17,380 nt of DNA from assembly GCA_035308525.1 (NCBI GenBank), contig DATGGM010000263.1:1-17380 (forward strand), written 5' to 3'. This document shows positions 7,895 to 14,580 of this stretch, in pieces. Both the position numbers and the translations under genes were made by a program. Within the stretch, counting starts at the first letter, position 1; each line of letters begins with the position of its first letter. Below the pieces are notes generated by a model. It worked only from the letters and a program-made list of their open reading frames with translations. It ran no database searches and was not told the DNA's origin. Source of the stretch: Bog-159 sp035308525. Its GTDB lineage: Bacteria > Acidobacteriota > Terriglobia > Bryobacterales > Bryobacteraceae.

Positions 7895-7965
7895 TGAAAC
7901 TCGTGACATTGCTGAGTTTATAGGCGGACCGCGGCATAGCCCACCCGTGCTACAGTACCATTTTG
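7895..7965 (+). other. Spacer between T6SS and glycine-cleavage operons, with a 9-codon ORF and a possible -10
   Basis: At 71 bp the spacer is too short for a glycine riboswitch. An ATG at 7894-7896 overlaps the fusion gene stop as TAATG and opens a 9-codon frame (MKLVTLLSL) that ends with TAG at 7921-7923. It may be a leader peptide, a remnant of a lost gene, or chance. A TACAGT at 7951-7956 is a possible -10 that would put the transcript start about at the gcvT ATG. I see no clear -35 and no rho-independent terminator for the T6SS operon. Confidence 0.3.
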
Positions 7966-9069
7966 ATGCTCGCCACTGCCCCGCTGAAAGCCACCTCGCT
8001 CAACACCGTGCATCGCGCGTGCAGCGCCAAAATGGTGGATTTCGGCGGATGGGACATGCCCGTCCAGTATACGTCGCTGGTGGAAGAGCATCTGGCCGTG
8101 CGCCGCAGCGTAGGCGTGTTCGATGTCAGCCACATGGGCGAAATCGATATCACCGGCCCCGAAGCGCTGCGTCTTACGGAGCATGTCACCACCAACGCCG
8201 CGGGCCGCCTGAAGACGGGTCAGATTCAGTACACCGGCCTGCTTTACGAACACGGGGGCTTCGTGGACGACGTACTGGTGCACAAGGTGGCCGACGATCA
8301 CTACTTCCTGTGCGTCAACGCGTCGAACCAGGAGAAAGACTACGAGCATATCCGCGAGCAGAACAAATTCGACGCGGAAGTTCGTTTTTCGAGCGGGGAC
8401 TACGCGCAAATCGCCGTGCAAGGCCCTAACGCGCGCGCCACACTGCAAAAGCTGACGCCCGTGGACCTCTCCGCCATCCGCTATTATTGGTTCGCCGACG
8501 GCATTGTATCCGGCACGCCGGCCCGCATCGCCTGCACCGGCTACACCGGCGAGGTTGGCTACGAAGTCTACATGGCTCCCGCCGAAGCGCCCCGCCTGTG
8601 GCGAGAAATCCTGGAAGCCGGCCATGAGTTTGGCATCAAACAGTGCGGTCTGGGCGCGCGCAACACCCTGCGCCTGGAGGCCAAAATGGCGCTCTACGGG
8701 CATGAGATTCATGCTTCCATCACGCCCTGGGAAGCCGACCTGGGCTGGACCGTGAAGCTCGATAAAGGAGACTTCGTGGGGCGCGCCGCGCTGGTGAAAC
8801 AGAAAGAGCAGGGCATCCGGCGCAAGTTGATCGGATTCGAAATGCGGGGCCGCGGCATAGGGCGCGACGGCTACGAAGTTCTGGTGGATGGGGCGCCGGC
8901 GGGTTGGGTCACCAGCGGATCGCCCGCGCCCGCCTTGAGCAAGAACATTGGTCTTTGCTATTTGCCCGCGGCGCAGTCGACAGTGGGGCGCGAAATCGAG
9001 ATCGTGATTCGCAGCCAGCCGGTGGCCGCGGTCACCGTGGAAACGCCATTCTATAAGCGAGCCAAATAA
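7966..9069 (+). CDS. gcvT: Aminomethyltransferase, glycine cleavage system T protein
   Basis: 367 residues from the ATG at 7966, normal for GcvT. It transfers the methylene carbon from the aminomethyl-lipoyl arm of GcvH to tetrahydrofolate and releases ammonia. Recognisable blocks are VDFGGWDMPVQY at 24-35, VGVFDVSHMGEI at 49-60, GGFVDDVLVHKV at 97-108 (D101 fits the folate-site aspartate of the E. coli protein), GYTGEVGYEVY in the middle, and the C-terminal GCVT_C barrel ending in ETPFYKRAK. A TTG at 7963 would add one residue, but the ATG is the better start. No ribosome-binding site is visible, so the message may be leaderless, starting from TACAGT at 7951-7956. It is first in the gcvTHPAPB operon and its stop overlaps the gcvH start by one base. 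Confidence 0.95.
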   Translation: MLATAPLKATSLNTVHRACSAKMVDFGGWDMPVQYTSLVEEHLAVRRSVGVFDVSHMGEIDITGPEALRLTEHVTTNAAGRLKTGQIQYTGLLYEHGGFVDDVLVHKVADDHYFLCVNASNQEKDYEHIREQNKFDAEVRFSSGDYAQIAVQGPNARATLQKLTPVDLSAIRYYWFADGIVSGTPARIACTGYTGEVGYEVYMAPAEAPRLWREILEAGHEFGIKQCGLGARNTLRLEAKMALYGHEIHASITPWEADLGWTVKLDKGDFVGRAALVKQKEQGIRRKLIGFEMRGRGIGRDGYEVLVDGAPAGWVTSGSPAPALSKNIGLCYLPAAQSTVGREIEIVIRSQPVAAVTVETPFYKRAK

Positions 9070-9470
9070 TGTATCCCGAAGACTACCGCTACACCAAAGA
9101 GCATGAGTGGGTGCACGTGGAAGGCGATACGGGCACCATCGGCATTACGGATCACGCGCAGCACGAACTCGGCGACATCGTATATGTGGATTTCAAGTTC
9201 GGCCGGGAAACCTTGAAGCCGGGCGTGCACGTGGACCAGGGAAGGACCATCGGCTCGGTCGAGTCCGTGAAAGCCGTGTCCGACATTTACTCCCCGGTGT
9301 CAGGCGAGGTGGTGAATATCAATCAGGCGCTGGCGGAGGCGCCCGAGAAGCTGAACGCGGACCCGCATGGCGAGGCATGGCTGGTCAAAATCCGGCTGAG
9401 CAATCCCGGCGAGATTGCGAATCTCCTCACCGCCGCCGACTATCAAACCTATATAGGAGCCGAAAAATAA
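9069..9470 (+). CDS. gcvH: Glycine cleavage system H protein (lipoyl carrier)
   Basis: 133 residues, a typical H protein. It carries the lipoyl arm that shuttles the aminomethyl group between GcvP, GcvT and dihydrolipoamide dehydrogenase. The lipoylation site is intact: GSVESVKAVSDIYSPVSGEV at 62-81, with the modified lysine at K68. The N-terminus EDYRYTKEHEWVHVEGD and the C-terminal ADPHGEAWLVKIRLS block are also family-typical. The ATG overlaps the gcvT stop as TAATG (9067-9071), so translation is coupled. It is followed after 4 bases by gcvPA. Confidence 0.97.
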   Translation: MYPEDYRYTKEHEWVHVEGDTGTIGITDHAQHELGDIVYVDFKFGRETLKPGVHVDQGRTIGSVESVKAVSDIYSPVSGEVVNINQALAEAPEKLNADPHGEAWLVKIRLSNPGEIANLLTAADYQTYIGAEK

Positions 9471-9474
9471 GGCA

Positions 9475-10776
9475 TTGCGCTATCTTCCGAAGTCCGATTC
9501 CGAGCGCCGCGAAATGCTGGACGCCTGCGGCGTGGAAAGCGCCGAAGACCTGTTCGCCCATCTTCCGGCGGCTGTGCGGCTGAAGCGGCCGCTGGATCTG
9601 CCGCCCGGCATATCCGAATACGAGATCGTCGATTATTTCCGCCGGCGAGGTAATGAGAACGCCAACGGCTACGCCAGTTTCCTGGGCGCCGGCGTATATG
9701 CGCATTACCGGCCGGTGCTGGTAGATACGGTGGTAGCGCGCGGCGAGTTTCTCACGTCCTACACGCCCTACCAGGCGGAGATCTCGCAAGGCACTCTCAC
9801 GACGATTTTTGAATTCCAGACGATGATCTGCCAGCTCACGGGCATGGATCTGGCAAACGCGTCCATGTACGATGGCTCGACGGCGGTGGCGGAGTCCGCG
9901 TTGATGGCCGCGCGCCTGACCGCCAAAGGCGGCTTGCTGGTGGCGCGCAGCGTGCATCCGGAGTATCAAGAGGTGCTGCAGACCTACGCGAAGAACCAGG
10001 GCATGCCAATTACGGAGTTCGATTACGATCCCGAAACCGGCATGGCCGATCTCGACGACCTGGAACGTAAGCTCAACGATCTGACCGCGGCGGTGGTCGT
10101 GCAATCACCCAATTTCTTCGGCGTGGTGGAGGATGTGAATCGCGCGGCGGAGATGGCGCACCGGCGCGGGGCGCTACTGGTGATGGGCTTCACGGAGGCT
10201 GTGTCGCTGGGCATCCTGGAGCCGACGCAGGCGGACATCGTGGCCGGTGAGCTGCAATCGTTCGCCATCTCGCCGAGCTACGGCGGCCCTTACGCGGGAA
10301 TCATCGCCACGCGCGAGAAGTTCGCCCGCCAGATGCCCGGCCGGCTGGTCGGCGAGACTACGGACACTCACGGCAATCGCGCATTCTGCCTGACGCTGGC
10401 AACGCGGGAGCAGCACATCCGGCGGGAGAAGGCCACGTCGAACATCTGCACCAACCAGGCGCTCATCGCCCTGATGGCGACGGTGTTTATGAGTGTGTAT
10501 GGCAAGCAAGGCTTGCGCGAACTGGCGGAGCAGAATCTGGCGAAGGCGCACTACCTGGCAAGCAGGCTGAAGCCGCGATTCTCCGGGCCGTTTTTCAACG
10601 AGTTCGTGGCCGAGGTCCCGGAAGAAATCAATCGCCGCCTGCTCGACAAGAAAATTATCGGAGGCTTACCGCTGGGCCGTTTTTATCCGGAGCTCTCCGG
10701 CACAATGCTCCTCTGTGCCACCGAAATGTCGCGCCGTGAAGACATGGACAATCTGCTGGAGGCCTGCCAGAACTGA
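9475..10776 (+). CDS. gcvPA: Glycine dehydrogenase (decarboxylating) subunit 1
   Basis: 433 residues, close to the usual length of about 440-450. With GcvPB it forms the PLP-dependent P protein, which decarboxylates glycine and loads the aminomethyl group onto GcvH. This half has the PLP fold but not the PLP lysine. Motifs seen include FLGAGVYAHYRPVLVD early on, SYTPYQAEISQGTLTTIFEF, and SMYDGSTAVAESALMA. The start is a TTG at 9475: it gives MRYLPKSDSERREML, which fits the family N-terminus, and no ATG exists nearby in frame. Four bases separate it from gcvH; an AAGG (9469-9472) is very close to the start and a GGAG (9456-9459) is 15 bases upstream. Its stop overlaps the gcvPB ATG as TGATG. 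Confidence 0.95.
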   Translation: MRYLPKSDSERREMLDACGVESAEDLFAHLPAAVRLKRPLDLPPGISEYEIVDYFRRRGNENANGYASFLGAGVYAHYRPVLVDTVVARGEFLTSYTPYQAEISQGTLTTIFEFQTMICQLTGMDLANASMYDGSTAVAESALMAARLTAKGGLLVARSVHPEYQEVLQTYAKNQGMPITEFDYDPETGMADLDDLERKLNDLTAAVVVQSPNFFGVVEDVNRAAEMAHRRGALLVMGFTEAVSLGILEPTQADIVAGELQSFAISPSYGGPYAGIIATREKFARQMPGRLVGETTDTHGNRAFCLTLATREQHIRREKATSNICTNQALIALMATVFMSVYGKQGLRELAEQNLAKAHYLASRLKPRFSGPFFNEFVAEVPEEINRRLLDKKIIGGLPLGRFYPELSGTMLLCATEMSRREDMDNLLEACQN

Positions 10777-12257
10777 TGCCGATCGAGAAAGTCCGCTCCC
10801 ACATCTCGCCGAATGAGCGACTGCTGTTCGAGCGCAGCTCGCCGGGCAAGAAAGCGTACCAACTTCCTCCGCTGGACGTGCCCGCTGTCGACGCGAGCAC
10901 GGCGCTGGGCGCGGCCAACGTGCGCGCGGAAATCCCAGGCTTCCCCGAGGTGAGCGAGGTGGAAGCTATCCGGCACTTCACGCGCCTCTCCACCTGGAAC
11001 TACGCCATCGACCACGGCATGTACCCGCTGGGTTCCTGCACCATGAAGTACAACCCGCGCGTCAACGAACTGGTGGCGCGCACGGAAGGGCTCGCCTGGG
11101 CGCATCCCTATCAGCCAGAGTCGCTCTCGCAGGGCGCCCTGGAGATCATGGCGCACCTGGAGTCAGCGCTGCTCGAAATCACCGGCATGGATGCCGTCAC
11201 GCTGCAGCCCGCGGCCGGCGCGCATGGCGAACTGACGGGCATTCTGCTAATCCGCGCACTGCTCGAAAGGCAGGGTAACCCGCGCAAGAAGATCCTGATT
11301 CCGGATTCCGCGCACGGGACAAATCCGGCCACCGCGGCCATCGCCGGATACGTGGTCCAAAACATCCCCTCGGACGAGCACGGCCTGCTGGATCTGGCGA
11401 CGCTCGAAAAATCGGTGAATGAGGATGTCGCGGGCCTGATGGTGACTAATCCCAATACACTGGGCGTTTTCGAGTCGTGCATTATGGCGGCGTCCGATCT
11501 ACTGCATCGCAAAGGCGCGCTGTTGTACATGGACGGCGCCAATATGAATGCGCTGGTGGGGATCGCGCGTCCGGGCGATTTCGGCGTGGATGTCATGCAT
11601 CTGAATTTACACAAGACGTTCTCGACTCCGCATGGCGGCGGCGGTCCGGGGGGCGGTCCGGTGGCGGTGAAGAAGCATCTGGAGCCGTTTCTGCCCGTAC
11701 CCCGCATGAAGCGCGTGGACGGCCGGTGGTGCTTCGATTACGACCGGCCCGGCTCCATCGGCAAGGTGAAAGCATTTTACGGAAATTTTGGCGTGCTGGT
11801 GCGGGCGCTGGCTTATATTCTGGCGCATGGGGGGAACGGTCTGCGGGCCGCCACGGTGGACGCGGTGCTCAACGCCAACTATATCCGGAAGCAGCTGGAG
11901 CCATTCTTCGATCTGCCTTATACCCTGCCGAACATGCACGAAGTGGTTTTCAGCGACGAGCGGCAGTCGCGGCAAGGCGTGCGCACCGGCGACATCGCCA
12001 AGCGCCTGATCGATTACGGCTTCCACCCCTACACGGTCAGCTTCCCGTTGATCGTGCGGGGCGCCATGATGATCGAGCCTACGGAGACAGAGGGCAAGCA
12101 CGAGCTGGATCTGTTTATCGACGCCATGATCTCGATCGCCAAGGAGATCGAGACCCAGCCGGAGCTTGTCAAAACGGCGCCGCACGCGACCCGTACCAGC
12201 CGTGTCGATGAAGTCAAGGCCGCGCGCAAGCCGGTATTGAAATGGGCACCCGCCTAG
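10776..12257 (+). CDS. gcvPB: Glycine dehydrogenase (decarboxylating) subunit 2
   Basis: 493 residues, normal for the PLP-bearing half of the split P protein. The PLP Schiff-base lysine is K280 in HLNLHKTFSTPHGGGGPGGGP (275-295), with the usual glycine-rich loop after it. SAHGTNPATAA at 178-188 and YPLGSCTMKYNPRVNEL at 83-99 are further family signatures. Split GcvPA/GcvPB is known from Bacillus, Thermotoga and many other bacteria, in contrast to the single long GcvP of E. coli. A GGAGG (10758-10762) lies 13 bases before the ATG inside gcvPA, and the start overlaps the gcvPA stop. The 3' end overlaps the next gene by 16 bases. With gcvT and gcvH the operon supplies T, H and P proteins; L protein (lpd) is not in the window. 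Confidence 0.97.
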   Translation: MPIEKVRSHISPNERLLFERSSPGKKAYQLPPLDVPAVDASTALGAANVRAEIPGFPEVSEVEAIRHFTRLSTWNYAIDHGMYPLGSCTMKYNPRVNELVARTEGLAWAHPYQPESLSQGALEIMAHLESALLEITGMDAVTLQPAAGAHGELTGILLIRALLERQGNPRKKILIPDSAHGTNPATAAIAGYVVQNIPSDEHGLLDLATLEKSVNEDVAGLMVTNPNTLGVFESCIMAASDLLHRKGALLYMDGANMNALVGIARPGDFGVDVMHLNLHKTFSTPHGGGGPGGGPVAVKKHLEPFLPVPRMKRVDGRWCFDYDRPGSIGKVKAFYGNFGVLVRALAYILAHGGNGLRAATVDAVLNANYIRKQLEPFFDLPYTLPNMHEVVFSDERQSRQGVRTGDIAKRLIDYGFHPYTVSFPLIVRGAMMIEPTETEGKHELDLFIDAMISIAKEIETQPELVKTAPHATRTSRVDEVKAARKPVLKWAPA

Positions 12258-14008
12258 CGCTGGTCGTTGCCGTCGTCCTGCTCATCAGGTTGCCGTTCCT
12301 CCATCAGGCCATCCAGGGCGACGACGTTTATTACCTGGCGCAGGCCGAGCACGCCCAGATCGATCCTCTACATCCGAACCACGTGCAATACGTTTTTCTT
12401 GGCGATCGCGTGGATCTGCGCGGATTCCCGCACCCGCCCTTCAACGCGTGGTTCCTGGGACTGTTGCTGGCCCTGATTGGCGACATCCGTGAAGCACCGT
12501 TGCATGCCGCATATATCCTGTTTTCGTTGGTTGCCGCGCTGGCTATGTGGTCGCTGGCAAGAAGGTTTTCGCCGCATCCGCTGTGGGCCACTCTGTTGTT
12601 TCTGGCCGTTCCCGCATTCGTGATCAACGGCAATTCGTTCGAATCGGACCTGCCGTTCCTGGCGTTCTGGATGGCGGCTATCGCCTGCTTTGTCGCGGGC
12701 AGATGGACCCTCACTGCGATAGCCATGGCGCTGGCCGCGCTCAGCGCGTTCCAGGCGGTCCTGCTCACCCCCATCCTGGCGGTGTACGTCTGGATCCACC
12801 ATCGCAAGAATCGCACGGCCTGGCTGCTGACCTTGACGGCGCCCGCGACCATCTTAGTTTGGGAATTGCTGGAGCGCTGGTCCGGGGGGTCGCTGCCGGC
12901 AGCCGTAGCGGCCGGATATATGAGCAGTTACGGGCTACAGACGCTCGCCAATAAACTGCGCAGCACGGCGGGACTGTCGGTGCATTTCTGCTTTATGGTA
13001 TTTCCCGCGCTGCTGCCGGGAGCAGTTCTAATGGCCTGGAGGCGGCGCGACTCCGAGACTGCGTTTCTGGCTGCGTGGATCGCGCTGTTCTTCGGCGGCT
13101 CCGCCGTTCTCTTCTTCGCCGGATCCGCGCGCTACCTGCTGCCGGTGGCCGCACCTGTTGCCTTGCTCGTCTCGAGGTTGCGTCCACGGTGGCTGGCCGC
13201 CGGATTCGCGGCTCAGCTGGCGCTCAGCCTGGCGCTGGCTTTCGTAAACTATCAGCACTGGGATGGCTACCGCCGATTTGCCCGCCAGATCCGCGCGGCT
13301 ACTGCCGGGCATCGAGTTTATATCAATGGCGAATGGGGCCTGCGTTATTATCTCGAGGCCGATGGCGGGCTGCCGCTGGAACGCGGCCAGGTGCTGCGCA
13401 CCGGCGATATCGTGGTTTCGAGCCGCCTGGCGTACCCGGTGGAGATCAACGCACCTATAGCTGCCATAGCGGAGACGGCCATCCGTGCGTCCCTGCCGCT
13501 GCAACTCATCGGCCTGGAGGCGCGCTCCGGATACTCGACCGTAACCAAGGGACTGCGCCCGTTCGATATCACCAGCGCGCCGATCGATATCGTGAGCGCA
13601 GCGATTGTGCTCGACCGGCGCCCTTCTCTCTGGTATCTGCCAATGAATGCTCCAGAAGCGCCCAGCCATATCGTCAGCGGCCTCTACGATGCGGAGAACG
13701 GCGCTTGGCGATGGATGTCCGGCGCCGCCGTAGTGTTATTGAAGAGCCCCGGGCAACCAATGCCGCTCGAAGCCGTGTTCACCATTCCCGACCAGGCCCC
13801 CGCCAGGCACCTGGAGCTGTCGCTGGATGGAAGAGTGGTAGCATCCCAAACGTACGGCGGGCCCGGCACGTACACTTTGAGGTCCACGCCGCAAAAGCCC
13901 CCCGGCCCGGTGGCCACCGTGACGCTCAACTTAGACCGCACCTTCTCGGTGCCGGGCGATCATCGCGAGCTGGGCGTGGTGGTGTCCGCTATCGGTTTCA
14001 GGCAGTAA
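12242..14008 (+). CDS. GT-C/PMT-family-like membrane glycosyltransferase with C-terminal beta-rich domain
   Basis: 588 residues. Residues 1-335 are strongly hydrophobic with roughly ten membrane helices (for example about 4-20, 66-81, 85-108, 112-131, 135-155, 156-186, 193-212, 246-266 and 275-312). The first helix is followed by a periplasmic loop with GDDVYYL at 26-32 and a PHPPFNAW segment at 63-70. This matches the acidic DD/DE catalytic loop of polyprenyl-phosphate-sugar-dependent GT-C enzymes (ArnT/PMT-like). Sugar donor and acceptor cannot be read from the sequence. After a soluble stretch, residues about 480-588 form a separate beta-rich domain starting GLYDAENGAWRW and ending near DHRELGVVVSAIGF. 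The ATG overlaps gcvPB by 16 bases with no ribosome-binding site, so it is probably translated by coupling, though it has no evident role in glycine cleavage. Confidence 0.8.
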   Translation: MGTRLALVVAVVLLIRLPFLHQAIQGDDVYYLAQAEHAQIDPLHPNHVQYVFLGDRVDLRGFPHPPFNAWFLGLLLALIGDIREAPLHAAYILFSLVAALAMWSLARRFSPHPLWATLLFLAVPAFVINGNSFESDLPFLAFWMAAIACFVAGRWTLTAIAMALAALSAFQAVLLTPILAVYVWIHHRKNRTAWLLTLTAPATILVWELLERWSGGSLPAAVAAGYMSSYGLQTLANKLRSTAGLSVHFCFMVFPALLPGAVLMAWRRRDSETAFLAAWIALFFGGSAVLFFAGSARYLLPVAAPVALLVSRLRPRWLAAGFAAQLALSLALAFVNYQHWDGYRRFARQIRAATAGHRVYINGEWGLRYYLEADGGLPLERGQVLRTGDIVVSSRLAYPVEINAPIAAIAETAIRASLPLQLIGLEARSGYSTVTKGLRPFDITSAPIDIVSAAIVLDRRPSLWYLPMNAPEAPSHIVSGLYDAENGAWRWMSGAAVVLLKSPGQPMPLEAVFTIPDQAPARHLELSLDGRVVASQTYGGPGTYTLRSTPQKPPGPVATVTLNLDRTFSVPGDHRELGVVVSAIGFRQ

Positions 14009-14013
14009 GATGA

Positions 14014-14169
14014 GTGGATATTACCAAACTTCGAATCACAAAGATGACGTTGATGGCCGCCGCGGTTCCCGGCATCAAGAACGTATGGCCCAAGATGCTA
14101 AAGGTGCAGCCCGGCGAGCTCAACATCGTCATCGTGATGGAATTCCAGGACGAAGCCGCGCTTGACTAG
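14014..14169 (+). pseudogene. Possible 51-codon ORF, perhaps a remnant of a Dabb-like (stress-responsive A/B barrel) protein
   Basis: A frame opens just after the glycosyltransferase stop, with GTG at 14014 or ATG at 14044, and ends with TAG at 14167-14169. Its second half reads PGIKNVWPKML, then PGELNIVIVMEFQDEAALD, which resembles the strand-loop-strand VMEFEDEAALD... segment of Dabb-domain proteins but stops where those continue. No ribosome-binding site is visible. It may be a decayed fragment, a genuine short protein, or chance. Overlapping frames give low-complexity Arg/His-rich peptides. Confidence 0.3.
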
Positions 14170-14197
14170 CCTGTTCTGGTACTCCAAAGCGCACAGG

Positions 14198-14431
14198 TCA
14201 CACGCGGGCGACCAGGTACGCTTGCGAGCCGCGCACTTCGATGCGATGGGTATCGTGCAGAGATACCAGGGACCGAAGATGGGTCAATTCCTCGGGCAGG
14301 ACGACGTGATGGACCTTCTGTCCGGCGCGCGCACGCATCCGAATCTGCGTGGGCCCGTCCCCCGCGGCCTCAACCGGCCGCAGGGTTCCCACGATTCTCC
14401 CGCTTTCATCCGCCAGCACTGCAATCTTCAT
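14198..14431 (-). CDS. Small conserved-looking hypothetical protein, 77 residues
   Basis: A 77-residue minus-strand ORF with ATG at 14431 and TGA at 14198-14200. A strong ribosome-binding site, AAGGA (14439-14443 on the plus numbering), sits 7 bases upstream of the ATG. Composition is protein-like: MKIAVLADESGRIVGTLRP at the start suggests a beta-hairpin, then RMRARAGQKVHHVVLPEEL at about 31-49, and a final strand around HRIEVRGSQAYLV. I associate this layout, an N-terminal VL.D..GrIvGt hairpin and a GQKVhhV.LPeel block, with small uncharacterised bacterial proteins, but I cannot name a family. It is convergent with the glycosyltransferase and divergent from the peptidase. Function unknown. 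Confidence 0.7.
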   Translation of the reverse strand: MKIAVLADESGRIVGTLRPVEAAGDGPTQIRMRARAGQKVHHVVLPEELTHLRSLVSLHDTHRIEVRGSQAYLVARV

Positions 14432-14438
14432 CCACTTG

Positions 14439-14443
14439 TCCTT
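14439..14443 (-). promoter_or_regulatory. Ribosome-binding site AAGGA of the 77-residue gene
   Basis: On the minus strand this reads AAGGA with 7 bases to the ATG at 14431, which is near ideal. It is one of the best ribosome-binding sites in the window and is the main support for the small ORF being a real gene. Confidence 0.65.
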
Positions 14444-14499
14444 CGGAAGCTGTCCTCTAAAGATAGTGACTTGACGGGTGCAATCATTTCACCGAGCGG

Positions 14500-14546
14500 C
14501 CGGCCTGCCTGAACCATATTTTCCGCCCCTGCGCAGGCCAGGCCGG
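14500..14546. repeat. Bulged 12-bp inverted repeat between divergent genes
   Basis: The left arm CCGGCCTGCCTG (14500-14511) pairs fully with the right arm CAGGCCAGGCCGG (14534-14546) apart from one bulged C at 14538. The loop is 22 bases. It lies between the minus-strand 77-codon gene and the TATAAT of the peptidase gene. It has no U-tract and is upstream of both genes, so a regulatory site or a REP-like element fits better than a terminator. Confidence 0.5.
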
Positions 14547-14568
14547 CGGGGATCCGTTTGCGCTGGGC

Positions 14569-14574
14569 TATAAT
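14569..14574 (+). promoter_or_regulatory. Perfect TATAAT -10 element of the S9 peptidase gene
   Basis: A consensus TATAAT ends 6 bases before the ATG at 14581, so transcription would begin at or within a base or two of the start codon and the mRNA would be leaderless or nearly so. No ribosome-binding site precedes the ATG, which agrees. No clear -35 hexamer is seen at 16-18 bases upstream (the region is GC-only). Confidence 0.6.
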
Positions 14575-14580
14575 CGGCGC

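Noticed and set aside
7895..7965. Glycine riboswitch upstream of the gcv operon
   Set aside because: The gap is only 71 bp and lacks the paired aptamer architecture; there is no room for a glycine riboswitch here.
12331..12852. Minus-strand ORFs antisense to the glycosyltransferase
   Set aside because: They are shadows of a GC-rich membrane-protein gene, with no domain-like features and no ribosome-binding site.
14162..14512. Plus-strand ORF of 116 codons in the intergenic region
   Set aside because: It is antisense to the 77-codon gene with its strong ribosome-binding site and shows no recognisable motif or ribosome-binding site of its own.
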